Assembly (NCBI GenBank): GCA_948567375.1
Contig: OX419758.1
Location: 39,757,473-39,821,472, forward strand
DNA length: 64,000 nucleotides
Direction of reading: 5' to 3'
DNA from: Lunularia cruciata
Taxonomy: Eukaryota; Streptophyta; Marchantiopsida; Lunulariales; Lunulariaceae
Shown piece by piece: positions 24,801 through 37,137 of this stretch; position 1 is the stretch's first letter; each line of letters begins with the position of its first letter. The translations under genes were made by a program, and so were the position numbers. A model generated the notes under the pieces. The model was given only the letters and a program-made list of their open reading frames with translations, did no database searches and was not told the origin of the DNA.

Positions 24801-27365
24801 GTAACATGTTAACGTGTGAGTTAATATGCATATGATAGCATTTCAACATTTTATAACTAATACAAAACTTTAAGCAAAGATGCAAAGATATAAGTAAGGT
24901 GTTTAATTGAGTTTAAATGATGGATCCTATCAATTTCCCATGGGTGGGTTGGTTGGGTTGGGTTTAAGGGCCATGGTTGGCTATCATAAGCCTTGCTTGC
25001 ACACTACAATTGCTCAATTTGGTAGGTTTTGGGCCTCCTTCACCCATCAAGTAGGCTATTGTGGGCCTTACTCACCCGACACAAGCGCTTGGATGGGCTA
25101 GGTTTGGGCCTTGCTTGCATGGCATGGGTCTTGGTAGCTTGGGTTTTGGCATTGGTTGCCCATCAAGTAAGACTTGGTCATCCATCAAAAGGGCTTGCTC
25201 ACATGTTGCAAATGCAAGTAAATTTGTCTTCAACTTTTCTTCAAGTGCCTCATACTTTGATATATCAAGTAGTAAATATGTGGAATTTTGCAAGTGTATA
25301 TTATCAACACAAGTTTGAGTACTATTTGCAAGTTTTAACATTAACATAACCATATTCACAGGGTCCAAGGATTTAAACATAAATATTTTAATAAGGGACA
25401 ATATGGATGAAAAATAAATGTATATTTACAAGATTTAATAATTTAAATGGAATTATTTTGATAAGTGACAATATTTTTGATATATATATATAAAGGTATG
25501 TAGAAAGGGTGTGCTAAAATCTGTAATTGATCTTAACTCATATGATAGATGGTAGAATAGTGACCTAGCAAGTATCTATCTTAATGGGTTTCCTTGTGAG
25601 TGTGCTCCCACTCTATTCTAATGTGCTCTAGTGCATCATCAAGGCATCTAAAGCTTGGTCAATGTATCCACATTGGACTATATCTTTGTATCCAATTGCA
25701 CTCATCTTGGCACATGGGAGACCTGGAAGGAGGAGGCCAAGCTACAATATGGATCCACACTATAATCCTAAAACAATAGGAGGTACATTCATTGGTGAGG
25801 AAGGTAATAGCCAAGGATATGTCATCTCACAATCTATCTAATGGAGCCCTCAAGAGGTCCCATGAGGTATGTGACTCCCTTACTCTAGTAGGATATGGGG
25901 TAATTACCAGAGGATGTTTAGTGCCATGGAGATGGTTTCTATAATGTGGGAAGAATGCACTATCAAGGAATTTTATATCTCATAGACATAGACATAAGGC
26001 AATAAATGTGTTGTAAGGTCTATAGATAAAACCTCTACCTATCTTGATACCTATCATGGACATCAAGTAAGACAATGAGGCACACACATGTATGTATGCA
26101 CTCAAGCAAGAAACCCTCATCCCACATGGATCTAAGGAGATGGTGCACCTCTATCCTTATGTTATCCATCCAAATGATATCTACAAACCAAGTCAGACAA
26201 TACTCCATAAACTCTCTAAATCCAACTTGTGTGATAAACATAAATATATCCTATCTCTATATTGTGACCACCCTAACTGCTTGACCAAGTTCCTCCACTA
26301 TGAAGAGCAAGGACTTGTATACTGCATCGTATCTACAAGATAACAAAGATTCCAAAAAAAATCTGACAATGCCTCTCTTGTGAGCAAAAATGATCTTAGA
26401 ATGAATTCTCTAGGCATACTAATCTTATCTCTCAACATTTTAAGTCTAAAAAGGTCATAGAATAATGTCATACTTTTCTCTTGAAGCCACTTGATCTCCT
26501 CAATTGTATGTTTATAAGTCAATGGGGATGCAAGATCATTTGATGCTTATGGTCTCTGAGTGATAATATCCATATTGAGTCCAATAATAATAGGCTAACC
26601 CATAGGCCCATGAGAGAAAATCTCTAGACTCTTTGTCTAAGTCACACAAAGGACACTTGCTATGGTGTTGGTTTGTATTCCATGAGTGGCAAGTTGTGTA
26701 AGGTTGGTTTGAGTCTACATATGTACAACTATCTCCATCTCATGTGACTCCTCATAAGCTTTTTTTTATTCATCTAATATCCCCCTTGTAATAATCAACT
26801 CTTCAAAGGAAAAGTCCTTATTCTTCCTCAAATCCGAGTGTGACATGAAACTATCTAATTCTCCTAATCTTTGTGCTTAAATACTCTCTATAACAATGCA
26901 ATGATCTTTCTCTCTGTTATAGAACACTTACTCCCAAGAATAAGGTATTTCCTCTCCACCAAGGCAATGTCTCTATCTTGTGCCTCACTCTCTCCCTCTC
27001 CTGGCCTTAATTCAACTCCTCTCACTACTTCACCATCTAATGTAGTGCATGCTAAATCTAAAGAATGGGAGAAGGTATCCTCTAAAGGAACAAGAGGATG
27101 ATGATCACAACCTATACATAAATAAAAATCACACATAAACTCAAAGTTAGTATCCTAAACTATCTTTAACTTAATAAACCATCTAGAGCAATAAAGCTTA
27201 AGAGAGAGAATCAACCATATACCCCATCTTGAGCTTAAGAAGAAGTATCAACTTTAGGAACTTAACACATTATATTTATTTAGAAGTTGAAGGAGTATAT
27301 TGAAATACAATACAAAACAAAAACATGTAGTTTCCAAAAGAGATCAACATTTTACTCTACTCTCA
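24801..27365. other. Spacer between the two chromoviruses, no gene recognised
   Basis: Open frames of 60-109 codons occur on both strands but match nothing I know. The stretch 24.93-25.20 kb is rich in TTGGG-like words and may be simple-sequence derived. A short TATATATATA run lies near 25480-25495. Confidence 0.4.
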
Positions 27366-27370
27366 CTCAT

Positions 27371-27736
27371 TATAACAATATGGAGTTTAGCAATGAGGTT
27401 AGTTAGGGCTAAAAAATTAGAAAATAGGCCAAATTAGCCTAGAATATTCTAGAAGTATCTAGGAAGTTTCTTGGGAAGCTTCCCAGCTAGCTTAGCTTGC
27501 ACACCAAGTAGGTAGCTTCTAGAAGGAAGCTTCTAGAGAAGCTTCTTGGTTAACTTGGTTCACATTCCAAGAAAGTGACTCAAGGAAGCTTCTTAAGAAG
27601 CTTCTCAAGGGCCTTGTATGCTCCTTATAAATACCAAAGATGAAGCTCATGCTAGGCATTTGAAGTTTCACACACTCAAGTGTCCAAATGTGATCTTCCA
27701 TTCTCCTATTTCTCTCCTTGGTCTTGGTCTTTTATA
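27371..27736 (+). repeat. 5' LTR of copy B
   Basis: A 366-bp repeat with a promoter-like box CCTTATAAATACC near 27623-27635, conserved in the other LTR. It contains several overlapping AAGCTTC inverted motifs. Confidence 0.92.
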
Positions 27737-27737
27737 T

Positions 27738-27749
27738 TGGTATAAGAGC
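27738..27749 (+). promoter_or_regulatory. Primer-binding site of copy B
   Basis: TGGTATAAGAGC, one base off the plant initiator-methionine tRNA site TGGTATCAGAGC, starts two bases after the LTR. Confidence 0.85.
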
Positions 27750-30700
27750 AGGAATGAGACGGATGGATTTATGGACCACCAAATCTATTTTTGCAAACCA
27801 TTGAGATTTTTGTGTTTGGGTACTACCCAAGCATCATTTCACATAGTTCATCACCTCACACTTTGGGTAGGATTTTTTGAATATAATCACCTTGTCCGAG
27901 CGTTGGTACTTTCAATTGTAACTTATAGAGAATGATGGATGTGTTGCATCTATATGTTGATAAATTAGATAGATTTGGGATGGTGTGATATAGTAGTAAC
28001 CATGGCAACAATGCTTAAGTTATCATTGCTATGAAGCAACAAATTGAGCACCTTACTTGATTGTTGGATGAACAAGATCGTTCATGACAAGAGCATGTAG
28101 AGAGAATACCAATTTGAGAAGAAGAAGACCAAATCCAATTTTCAAAACCCAAGGTTTTCAAAGGCAAGAATCTCCCGAGTGAAGTGGAGAGTTTTTTGTT
28201 TGACTACAAATGTTATTTTGAAGCTACAAATCTTCAAGGTGAACAAAAACAAATTCTCTTGGCTTCCAACCAATTGGATGGAGTAGCAAAGCTATGGTGG
28301 TGATTCCAAGTAGAGCGAGCTGAATGGCAAATTTTTACACTAATCTTGACATGTACAGAATTCAAGAGTGCAATAATTGGTTGATTCCAAGCTATAAATG
28401 TCACATAAGTTGCACGAGATGGGTTGGTAGAGTTGAAGTAGATTGGCTCTATAAGAAGTTACATCATGCAATGCCAGAACACCATTATGCAAAAATCCAC
28501 ATATACTAGAAGGTGAATCTCTAGATTGATTTATGAGGGGCTTGAAGTCACAAACCAAATTAGAGATAACTATGTAAGAGCCACAACACTTGGAAGAAGC
28601 CATGCGGTTGGCCAAACACTTTGATTCCTTGGTTGCAACAACTTGGTCTTGACCTTGACCTCCACAAAACCTACCAATACACTACACATGAGTGGAGGAG
28701 CTGGCACCAATGGAGATTGATGTCATTCAACAAAGACCACTTGGCACTATAGATAGAAAAAATTTGCAATAAAATGGTGGTTATTCTTATTGTTGCCAAA
28801 TTGGACATCATAATGTTGAATGTCCTCTGAAGAATGAGTGACCTCAACAAGTTGACTAAATAGAGTTTGTGGAGTAGAATGATCAAGGAAATGAGTAATC
28901 CTAGTAGGAAATTTTGAGCCACCTACTAGGAACTTGATTAGTTCTAGTGGGATCAAAGGCTTGACCTATGCAAGTTTGCTTCACTTGCAAGGTATGACAT
29001 CTCATTATGGTTATAGGATTTTGGTTGATTCAAGAAGTTCATAAAATTTCATGTCCATGCAATTAGCAAAGGAATTACATATTCCTATCAAGCCAATAAT
29101 TGAAAGAAAATTGATGATGGCGGATGGTAGAAAGGATTTTGCATTCCATACCTCACATCTTGATACATTTAGGATTGGGAAGGAGTATTTAGAGTGTATA
29201 AGGTTTTTAGTGGCACCTCTACACTATGATGTCATTTTGGGGTTGGCTTGGCTTGAATGTCATAAGGTTCAATTTGATTGGACCCAACAATAAATTCAAG
29301 TATAACACCAAGGTAAGAATTTTTTATTAGGTTGTCTGGTACCTTTGAGCAAGACACCTAAGAATAGTCAATCCTTAAGTGTGAAGTTTATCAAGAAAGT
29401 AGCCATAGAGCAAGCTTTGAAGGAAGATAAGTCATAAGATGAGAATTTTGTCAAGAAAACAGCCATAGAGCAAGCTTTGAAGGAAAATAAGTCCCTAGAT
29501 GAGAAGTTTGTGAGTGAAGTAGCTATGAGCAAGCTTTGGAGGAAGATAAGTTTGTTTTTGCTATGTGGATCAAGTCAATTATACAAGGAGAATCTAAGGA
29601 GGGTCAAGAGCCTCATCAAGCAATGGTTGATCAAATAGTTTAGGAGTTTGTGGATGTGTTTCTAGATGATCTACCAAAGGGATTATCCTCCGATCATGGT
29701 ATGCTCTTCAAGGTTGAGTTATTGCCAAGGAGTACTCTAGTGAGTAGATCAATCTATTGGCTCTCACCAAAGGAGTTGGAGGAGTTGAAAAAAACACTTA
29801 AAAAGTTGTTGGAAAAGGATTTCATACAACATAGAACATCTCCTTGGATAGCATTGGTACTATTTGTTCCAAAGAAAGATGGAGGACTTTGTTTCTGTAT
29901 TGATTACCATAAGTTCAATAAACAAAAAATGAAGAATCCATATCCCACCTCAAATTGCTGACTTGCTTGATCAATTGAGTGGAGCACAATACATCTCCAA
30001 GTTGGTTCTTTGTAGTGACTATTGGAAAATCCCTATTGATAGGAAGCATGTGCAAAAGCCTACTTTTTGCACAAGGTATGGGCATTTTGAATGGATAGTT
30101 CTACCTTTTGGGCTCATTAATGCTCCAATAGTCTTCATGGATCATATGCATTGAGTGTTAGATGGACTATTGGATTGGTATGTGATAGTATTCTTACATG
30201 ACATTTTATTCTATAGCAAGATAGAGGCAAAACACACAAATCACGTGCAAGAAATCCTAAGATGACTACAACAATAGAATTTTTATTGCAAGAAGTTGAA
30301 GTGTGTCTTTTGGCAAAAGGAAGTTACCTTCTTGGGTCACAAGATCTCATTAGAGGAGATCAAGATGGAAGAGGAGAAAATCAAGGCCATCATTGATTGG
30401 CCTATTCCAAAGGATGCTACAAAATTACATTTAATGGATTGGCTAGTTTTTATTGACGGTTCATCCACTACTATGCTCATGTAGCCACGCCATTGACCGA
30501 TCTCTTTGGGAAGAACTTGAGTTTTCAATGGACCAAGAAGCACAAAGAAGCATTCTTAAAGCTGAAACATATGGTGTCTTCAAGACCCATTCTTCAACCA
30601 TCTGATCCATAACTACCTTGTGTGATTGATTTTGATGCTTCTAACTTTGCAATTGGAGTTGTAACAAGAATTCCCATATGGGTTACATCTCATTGCCTTT

Positions 30701-32520
30701 GTGTCTTGTTGACTAAATATAGTAGAAAGGAATTACTCTGCTTGAGATCAAGAACAAATAGCAATGATATATGCAACCAAGGTATGGAGGCATTATCTCT
30801 TGGAAAAACAATTGATCATGCAAATTGATCACAAACCTTTGTTGCAAACATTACATTTGGAACACATGAAAAGTCAATATCATTGATGGGAGGAACAACT
30901 ACAATTGTTTGACATCAAACTTGAGTACAAACCCAATTGGTTCCATGTCATCTTGATGCCTTATCACAATGACCTCATTTGAAATCTTGTCCTCTCATCA
31001 CGGTGGTAATTACGACGGTATCAATTGACTCTAAAGTCCAAATTGAGTTTAAGACCACTTTACAACAAGATCCTTTCTTTCAGATGGTACAAGGTCATCT
31101 TGCAGCATGCAACAAGGAGTAAAAAAATCTTCTTCTTCAAGGAAGGCCTTCTATTATGTGAGAACCAGATTTATGTTCTAGCCAAGAGTGCTCTCCCACT
31201 TGTGCACCTCCAAGAAGCCCATGACTTACCAATTGCTGGTCACATGGGTGTGGACAAGACCTTGGGTACTCTCCAATGCCAATGGTGGTGGCCCAACATG
31301 ACATGAGATGTTCAAGAGTTTGTCTAATCCTATGAGATCTGCCAATGCAACAAGGTCAACAACCACAAATCATGTGGACTTTTTCAACCACTCCCCATTC
31401 CATTTGCTCAATGGGAACAAGTGAGTTTGGATCTCATCACGTCCTTACCCAAGACAAAGCAAGGTCACACAACAATCATGGTGTTTGTGGATGATTTTAG
31501 TATGAAAATCCATTTGGTACCAACCTTTGATATCATGGATGCTCCAACATTGGCACAGATCTACTTTGACATTGTATTCAAGTATCATGGGATGTCTTGT
31601 GTACTCATCTCTGACCATGATCCTCAAATTGACGGGGAAATTTTAGCAAGCACTCTTCCAGATATTTGATACCAAGCTTGCTCTATCCACAGCCTATCAT
31701 CCTCAAACAGATGGAAAAACTAAAAGTCCAAATTGCACCTTGGAGGATATCTTTCATGCCTTTGTCAACATCCACCATACCAATTAGGATGAATATCTTG
31801 CAATTGTGGAGTTTGCGTGCAATAATTCCAAACAAGTAAGCACCATATTCTCTTCTTTCTTCCTCAATTTTACCCAAGATCCACTTTTTCTAGATTCTCT
31901 TCTTGCTCCTCTTCCATCTCACGTCCCTCATACTTGCATCTTCTTGACCACCATATCCCAGTCCCTTCAACAAGCCAAATCTCATCTCTTTGTTGCTCAA
32001 AATTGGCAAGAAAATATACAGACCACCATCGTTATGATCTCACCTTTCAAGTCGGTGATAAAGTCATGCTCTCCTCTAGTAACCTACCCCTCTCACTTGA
32101 TATCCAAGTTTGTAAACTCGCCTCTAATTGGATAGGACCCTTTGATGTCATCCAAATCATCTCTCATGTTGCTTATCAACTTGCCTTGCCTTGTCATATG
32201 CACATCCACCCTATCTTTTAGGTTTCCAAGTTGAAACCCTTTGTTCCTAACCCATCTTCTTTTTCCTCTCGTGTCCAATCTCCTCCTCCTCCCATCCCTA
32301 TCAATGATCATGAGGAGTACAAATTTGATCATATCCTTGCACATTGCCACATTCAACAAGGCCGCCGATAACATATAAAGTACAAGGTCCTTTGGAAAAG
32401 GTATCCCTTTCATGATTCCACATGGGAACCTCTTTCTCATCTCCAAAATACACAAACAACCATCCAAGAAGTTGAAGCTTCAATGGTGATGAGGATGTCA
32501 CCAACTAGCGGTGGGGAATA

Positions 32521-32827
32521 TGTAACAATATGGAGTTTAGCAATAATTTTAGTTAGGAATAACAAAGTAGAAAATATGCCAAATTAACTTAGAATATTCC
32601 AGAAATATCTAAGAAGCTTCTTAGGAAGCTTACCAACTAGCTTAGCTTGCACGCCAAGTAGGCAGCTTCTAGAAGGGAACTTCTTGAGAAGCTTCTCAAG
32701 AGCCTTGTATGCTCCTTATAAATACCAAAGCCAAAGCTCATGCTAAGCAATCAAAGTTTCACACACTCAAGTATCCCAATGTGATCTTCCATTCTCCTAT
32801 TTCTCTCCTTGGTCTTGGTTTTTTACA
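32521..32827 (+). repeat. 3' LTR of copy B
   Basis: A 307-bp repeat starting TGTAACAATATGG and ending TTTTACA. It is preceded by a purine-rich stretch (GCGGTGGGGAATA) that fits a polypurine tract. Compared with the 5' LTR it lacks about 60 bp in the middle. Confidence 0.92.
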
Positions 32828-32832
32828 CTCAT

Positions 32833-33580
32833 CCTCCTCATGGTCCTCCTTTGCATCGTCTTTTGGCTCAACATCCTATACATACTCATGAATAAAGATC
32901 TCCTCGACATGGTTTTAGATGGGCCACCTTGTCCTTGCCCATAACGCCATTCTCTAAGAATAGGTGATGGAACGATTGCCCTATAAAGTCAACTTGAATT
33001 CTCCACTATCGGGTCATCAAAGTTGCTTTTGTAGGAACCACAATTCCACCTTAATTATAAAAAACATCAACTTAGCCCAATCATAATCTTATGTACACTC
33101 AAGACCTTAGACTTCACATGGAGTATAACATACCCCTAGTCTACCCATGGACTCTTAGTGTGGACAAGAAGAGCATTCAACATCTAAAAACCTGGTCTTC
33201 AAGAAAGATAGACACATTACCTAGCTACATATCTCTTAGTAAAGTCATAGGAATCCAATCTTCCATCATCAAGTAAGGAACATATCTCCATTTTGAGGTG
33301 CTACCCCATGTCAAAGCAAATGCATCTCTAATTTTATCCTCTAAAATGAAAGGTTTACCCTTTACCATGCTTGTATGCATGTTATTGTCCCACATCCTCA
33401 CAAACTTGATACATAAAACAATATGTCAAACCAAAAAAAATAAATGCCATGAGAACAAAAATACACAACCAATGGAATGAAATATGAGATTGACTTAATG
33501 AAACTATAATAAGAAGTACAAAGACAACAAACAAAATATGAAAATGATTCAAATAAACTATAAAAAAAGACCAAGAAATG
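32833..33580. other. Spacer without a recognised gene
   Basis: Short frames on both strands only. This was contiguous with the sequence left of 27366 before copy B arrived. Confidence 0.4.
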
Positions 33581-33589
33581 ACATCAATT

Positions 33590-33875
33590 AAAGTTGATCT
33601 TACTTGCACTTGAGAGGATCTTGCTTGCATGGTCAAGGATCTTGCTTGCACAAGATAGCTTCTTACTTGTGCCCAAGAAGGTCTTGCTCATATAAGCAAG
33701 GGTCTTGCTTGCTTAGTGAAGGAAATCGCTTGCACTTAAGAGGGTCTTGCTCAGGTTTTGGGTGGGTCTTGCTTGCACAAGGGAGGCTCTTGCTTGCATG
33801 CAAGAAGGTCTTGCTTGAGTTTTGTGAAGATCTCACTTGCATACTAGCAGGTCTTGCTTGGACGGGCCACAACTT
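33590..33875. repeat. Degenerate minisatellite, unit about 25-30 bp
   Basis: About ten imperfect repeats of a unit like GGTCTTGCTTGCACAAGA follow one another. They create matching repeats in the overlapping frames (RGSCLH-like on plus, MQARS-like on minus). The protein-level repeats are by-products of the DNA repeat and not evidence for a gene. Confidence 0.8.
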
Positions 33876-34269
33876 GCTCATATATATAGCTCTCATTTTG
33901 ACCAAATTAGTAAGTGAATTGATATAGAATTGACAAAATAAGATGAAGAATAGAAGGAAAACATAAATTTGTGATTTTTGATTTGTGATATAGTAACTCA
34001 CACAGGGAGTAAGGTACTCCAAGCCAATACTCACTTTCAAGCCAAGAGAATCAAAATATGCTTGTAAATTCTTCCCACTTAGTTTTGAACTTGATTCTTG
34101 TCTTCCCAATGCCCTATACTATAGGTGATGCTATCTACAACCTATTGATATCCAATAAGCCAAGCATCTTCTTTAATATCTTTTAATCCATTGTTCCATT
34201 ACTTCTAAAAATCTCAAATGTCAAAGATGTCTCATATTTTTTTCTCCTACAAAATTACTCTAGAATTTC

Positions 34270-34740
34270 AAGGCTTCAAAATTGTTCTCCTCCTCCAAAA
34301 TTTCTCCTTTGAAAATAAAACACCTAATCAATTTCAAGCTCCCTCCTAAACCTTGTCCTCTATTGATCTATTTATATTCTCTCCTATACCTTGGATCTCC
34401 AATTTCAATTTCTCTTTTTGTCCTCCTTCCTAAGCATGTCTTTCTAATGTTTATCCCTCTCTCTCTAATTCTCTTTTGTTGATTTTGGTTTGGTGTTTTG
34501 TCCCTTCTTCAATTTCCCTTCAATTTCTCTTTCTCTAATTTCTCTTTGGTTTTGGTCTATCCTCCCTTTTATTTCCCTTCCTTTTATGTCTCCTTGTCTT
34601 GGTCTCTCCTTCTATCCTTCCTTTGATTTCAAACTCTCTTAACCAATATCGGTCTTTCTCTTTGTCCATCCTTTGATTTCAAACAAGTCAATCTTGTTTC
34701 AAGCTAATTCACTTCTCTTGTTCTCTTTTTTGATGTTGAA
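34270..34740. repeat. Pyrimidine-rich tract
   Basis: Long runs of C and T on the plus strand (many CTCTTTCTC-like words). A similar tract at 39.93-40.26 kb lies at the same side and a similar distance from the second Harbinger transposase relic, so it may be an internal part of that transposon family. Confidence 0.6.
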
Positions 34741-34979
34741 CTCTTTCTGAAATACAAGTCCCAACCTATTGCAAAAGATAGGAGTTCATATTTTCATTAT
34801 CAAACAAGATTCTCAATTCTCACCAAGAATGCAATCTAGCCTTGGGAATAATGATGCAATGTTCATTTAACACTTGGACCATACTACATATGAATTGAAG
34901 TCCTTTTTAATCTTGGATGTGTGTGTGTGTTTGAAGGAAGAAACAACATGGCTCATGGGCATATAACCCAAATCTACTA

Positions 34980-35985
34980 ATAAATATTGATTATAGTCAA
35001 AAGTTGTATATGTGCCTCTCTTGTTCTATTTCAACCAAAGATCTAACCTCTTCAAATAGATCATGTCGTGACACAAGCCTAGTATACCTATCCAAAAAAC
35101 AAGACACACACAAAGGTACATCAGATGCAAGTTTAGCCACCATAAGTGAATTAACCATCAAATTGAAAACATCATTTCTTATATTACCTCATGTAGAATG
35201 GATGGTTTGTGTTTATCATCATATCACTTGTCCATTGATAGAATACTTTGTCCTTTTGCTGAAATAGATTTCTCTATCTATTGTTGTCTTTTGAGCTAGA
35301 TGAAAAAGAGGCTCATCTATTAACCCAACATACCCTTCAAATCCCTTTCTTGTAAATATGGAAGAAATTCCACACCTCTCTTCCAACCCTAGTATTGGAC
35401 TTAGTTCCCAAAAAATTACCAAATAGCCATGGTTCCTCTATTTATGAATTTGGTGGTAGATCCAATGTTAATACCACACAAATTCATTCCTCTTGCAATT
35501 GATGCTCCATTCTCATTATGTCCAAATCTATCCAATGCTAGTGCAAATTGGAAAAATATTGGGGTTTGTTTTCTTCCCATTTCACTCCTTGTAAAAATAG
35601 TGTGCTCCTTAAGCATATCCACTAAAAAATTAGAAGATTCCATATTTATCCTCACTAATTGTCTGAACATAAGAAGATCAAGTATTCTAGAATACTTCAT
35701 TACAAGCTTAATATTGCAAGAAGCATCAATTCTTTCTTTCATATAGCTAAATCCATGGATAAATTCCCACCATATTAACAATCAATTCATGTCATCTTCC
35801 TCATCTTCACTCCACTCCTCTAAACCCATTGATTCCCAAGAGCCTTTGCACTCATGTCTGAACTTCTTTCTCCTTCCGCTTCTACATAAGAAAGTTGGAT
35901 CCTCAAGTAAAATGTACTTAAAATGTATCAAGTACTTAACCATGGCATGGTGATGCATGACTTCAAATGAAACTCTTCTCAATAC
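34980..35985 (-). mobile_element. PIF/Harbinger DNA transposon, transposase relic 1
   Basis: Minus-strand frames give, in order, a glutamate-rich leader (35782-35982), then FRQLVRINMESSNFLVDMLKEHTIF and QFALALDRFGHNENGASIARG (35416-35781; residues split here by position), then GFEGYVGLIDEPLFHLAQKT and IYFSKRTKYSINGQVI (35219-35422). These are the helical N-terminal and first catalytic-Asp segments of Harbinger (HARBI1-like) transposases, where GF-G-VGFIDGT-IPL and YSINAQVI are typical. At least two frame changes or stops separate the blocks, and the last catalytic segment is not clear. It encoded cut-and-paste transposition into TNA-type targets. Terminal inverted repeats were not found. Confidence 0.75.
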
Positions 35986-37137
35986 TATGACTTTCTTATC
36001 TTCCAGACTTCTTCTCTCTCAATAGCTTCTATCTTTGAATTATTTTCTTCCTCTTCCAAATTTTTGACAAATCAAATTCCTCTTTTTCTATATTCACAAA
36101 TCCAATTCCTCCTATTTCTTATCAATGAACTTTGTGATCAATCTTATCAATATATCTTATCAATCATTATATTTTGAGTTGATGTACCAGGATAACTCAC
36201 CATGCATAGTTGCACATCAATTTACACAAATTCTCTAACTTGCACAATCTTTAATGCACCGTCACACTATTCCAAATCCAAATTGCCTCAATTTTCAATT
36301 TACACAACTATACTCATACCCATGCAATTGCATTCTCAAATGCAAGTGCAAGGTCTTCTAAAATCTATTGTTGATTTCAAATGGACTTCAAGAGTACCAT
36401 GTCATCCAATTCAAAAGCACTTTTAATTAATAACCCTTATAGGGATTCCATACCCAACAAATCCTATAGGTCATCTTTTTCAAAACCCTAAAAGACTTTT
36501 ATAGTAATGGACCACTTCATGTTAAACATTTTGTGTACCCCACACCTTCCTCATTATTTCCTTATGGACCTCCCATATAAATGCTTTATAGTGTCTTATA
36601 ATAGTGCTAAACTTGTTTTTGAAATCCTCTACTAAGGGGTTTCAAATTTAGGTCCTCAATTGTAAAAACATTTATGTGTTCTCATAAAAAAAAAATTTCA
36701 AAATATAATGATGTTGTAAAACAAGATCTGGATGATGAACACACTCAAGATGTTTCAAGTTATGTATTTATGGCCCCATAAGTAGTTAAGAATTAGCCAT
36801 TAAATTAGTGTGTGAACAATAACAGGTTAATAAATTGTTATCCCCACATGTAGACACACATTGCATGTGGAAAAAGGTAAACATTGCTATCCATAGGTTG
36901 ACATGCATTGTATGAGGAGTGTGTGGAGAAGCTCTCAACATGCAAGAATATAACAAGAGTGAGCAAAGCAAAATTTTGAAAATTTTCCCCCATCCTTTTG
37001 TGAGTTGATGGGAAGCATTGTGAGTTGATTGTACCTTGCAATCACCCCCTAATATAAACATAAATTGCCATATTCTTAGAGCATAGAATGGAGAGGTAAT
37101 GCAATTTAGTGATGCAACACTCCCCAATTGATTTCAA
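35986..37137. other. Spacer between transposase relic and decayed coding sequence
   Basis: AT-rich with short frames. The two flanking relics point away from each other, which would suit the divergent two-gene layout known in Harbinger elements, but I cannot prove they belong together. Confidence 0.35.

Larger units (their letters stand above)
27371..32827 (+). mobile_element. Ty3 LTR retrotransposon (chromovirus type), copy B, fossil
   Basis: The element is bounded by two LTRs and a perfect 5-bp target duplication CTCAT (27366-27370 and 32828-32832). Plus-strand order: primer site (27738-27749), gag (about 28.1-28.3 kb, with LDGVAKLWW), zinc knuckle (about 28.78-28.84 kb, pattern C-x2-C-x4-H-x4-C), protease (about 29.0-29.3 kb), reverse transcriptase (29650 to about 30.4 kb, with an LFVPKKDGG-like stretch), RNase H (about 30.6-30.9 kb), integrase (about 31.2-31.8 kb) and a chromodomain-like end (about 32.31-32.45 kb, with KVLWKRYPFHDSTWEP). 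That tail places it among the chromoviruses, whose integrases read histone marks. It is broken at roughly ten or more places. The LTRs differ by about 11% by my count plus one gap near 60 bp, so it is younger than copy A. Confidence 0.92.

Noticed and set aside
33590-33875. CRISPR array
   Set aside because: The repeats are degenerate and back to back without unique spacers, and the genome is eukaryotic.
33604-33927. Repeat-bearing protein (RGSCLH-type repeats)
   Set aside because: The repeat is at the DNA level (a degenerate minisatellite), and opposite-strand frames show the same periodicity.
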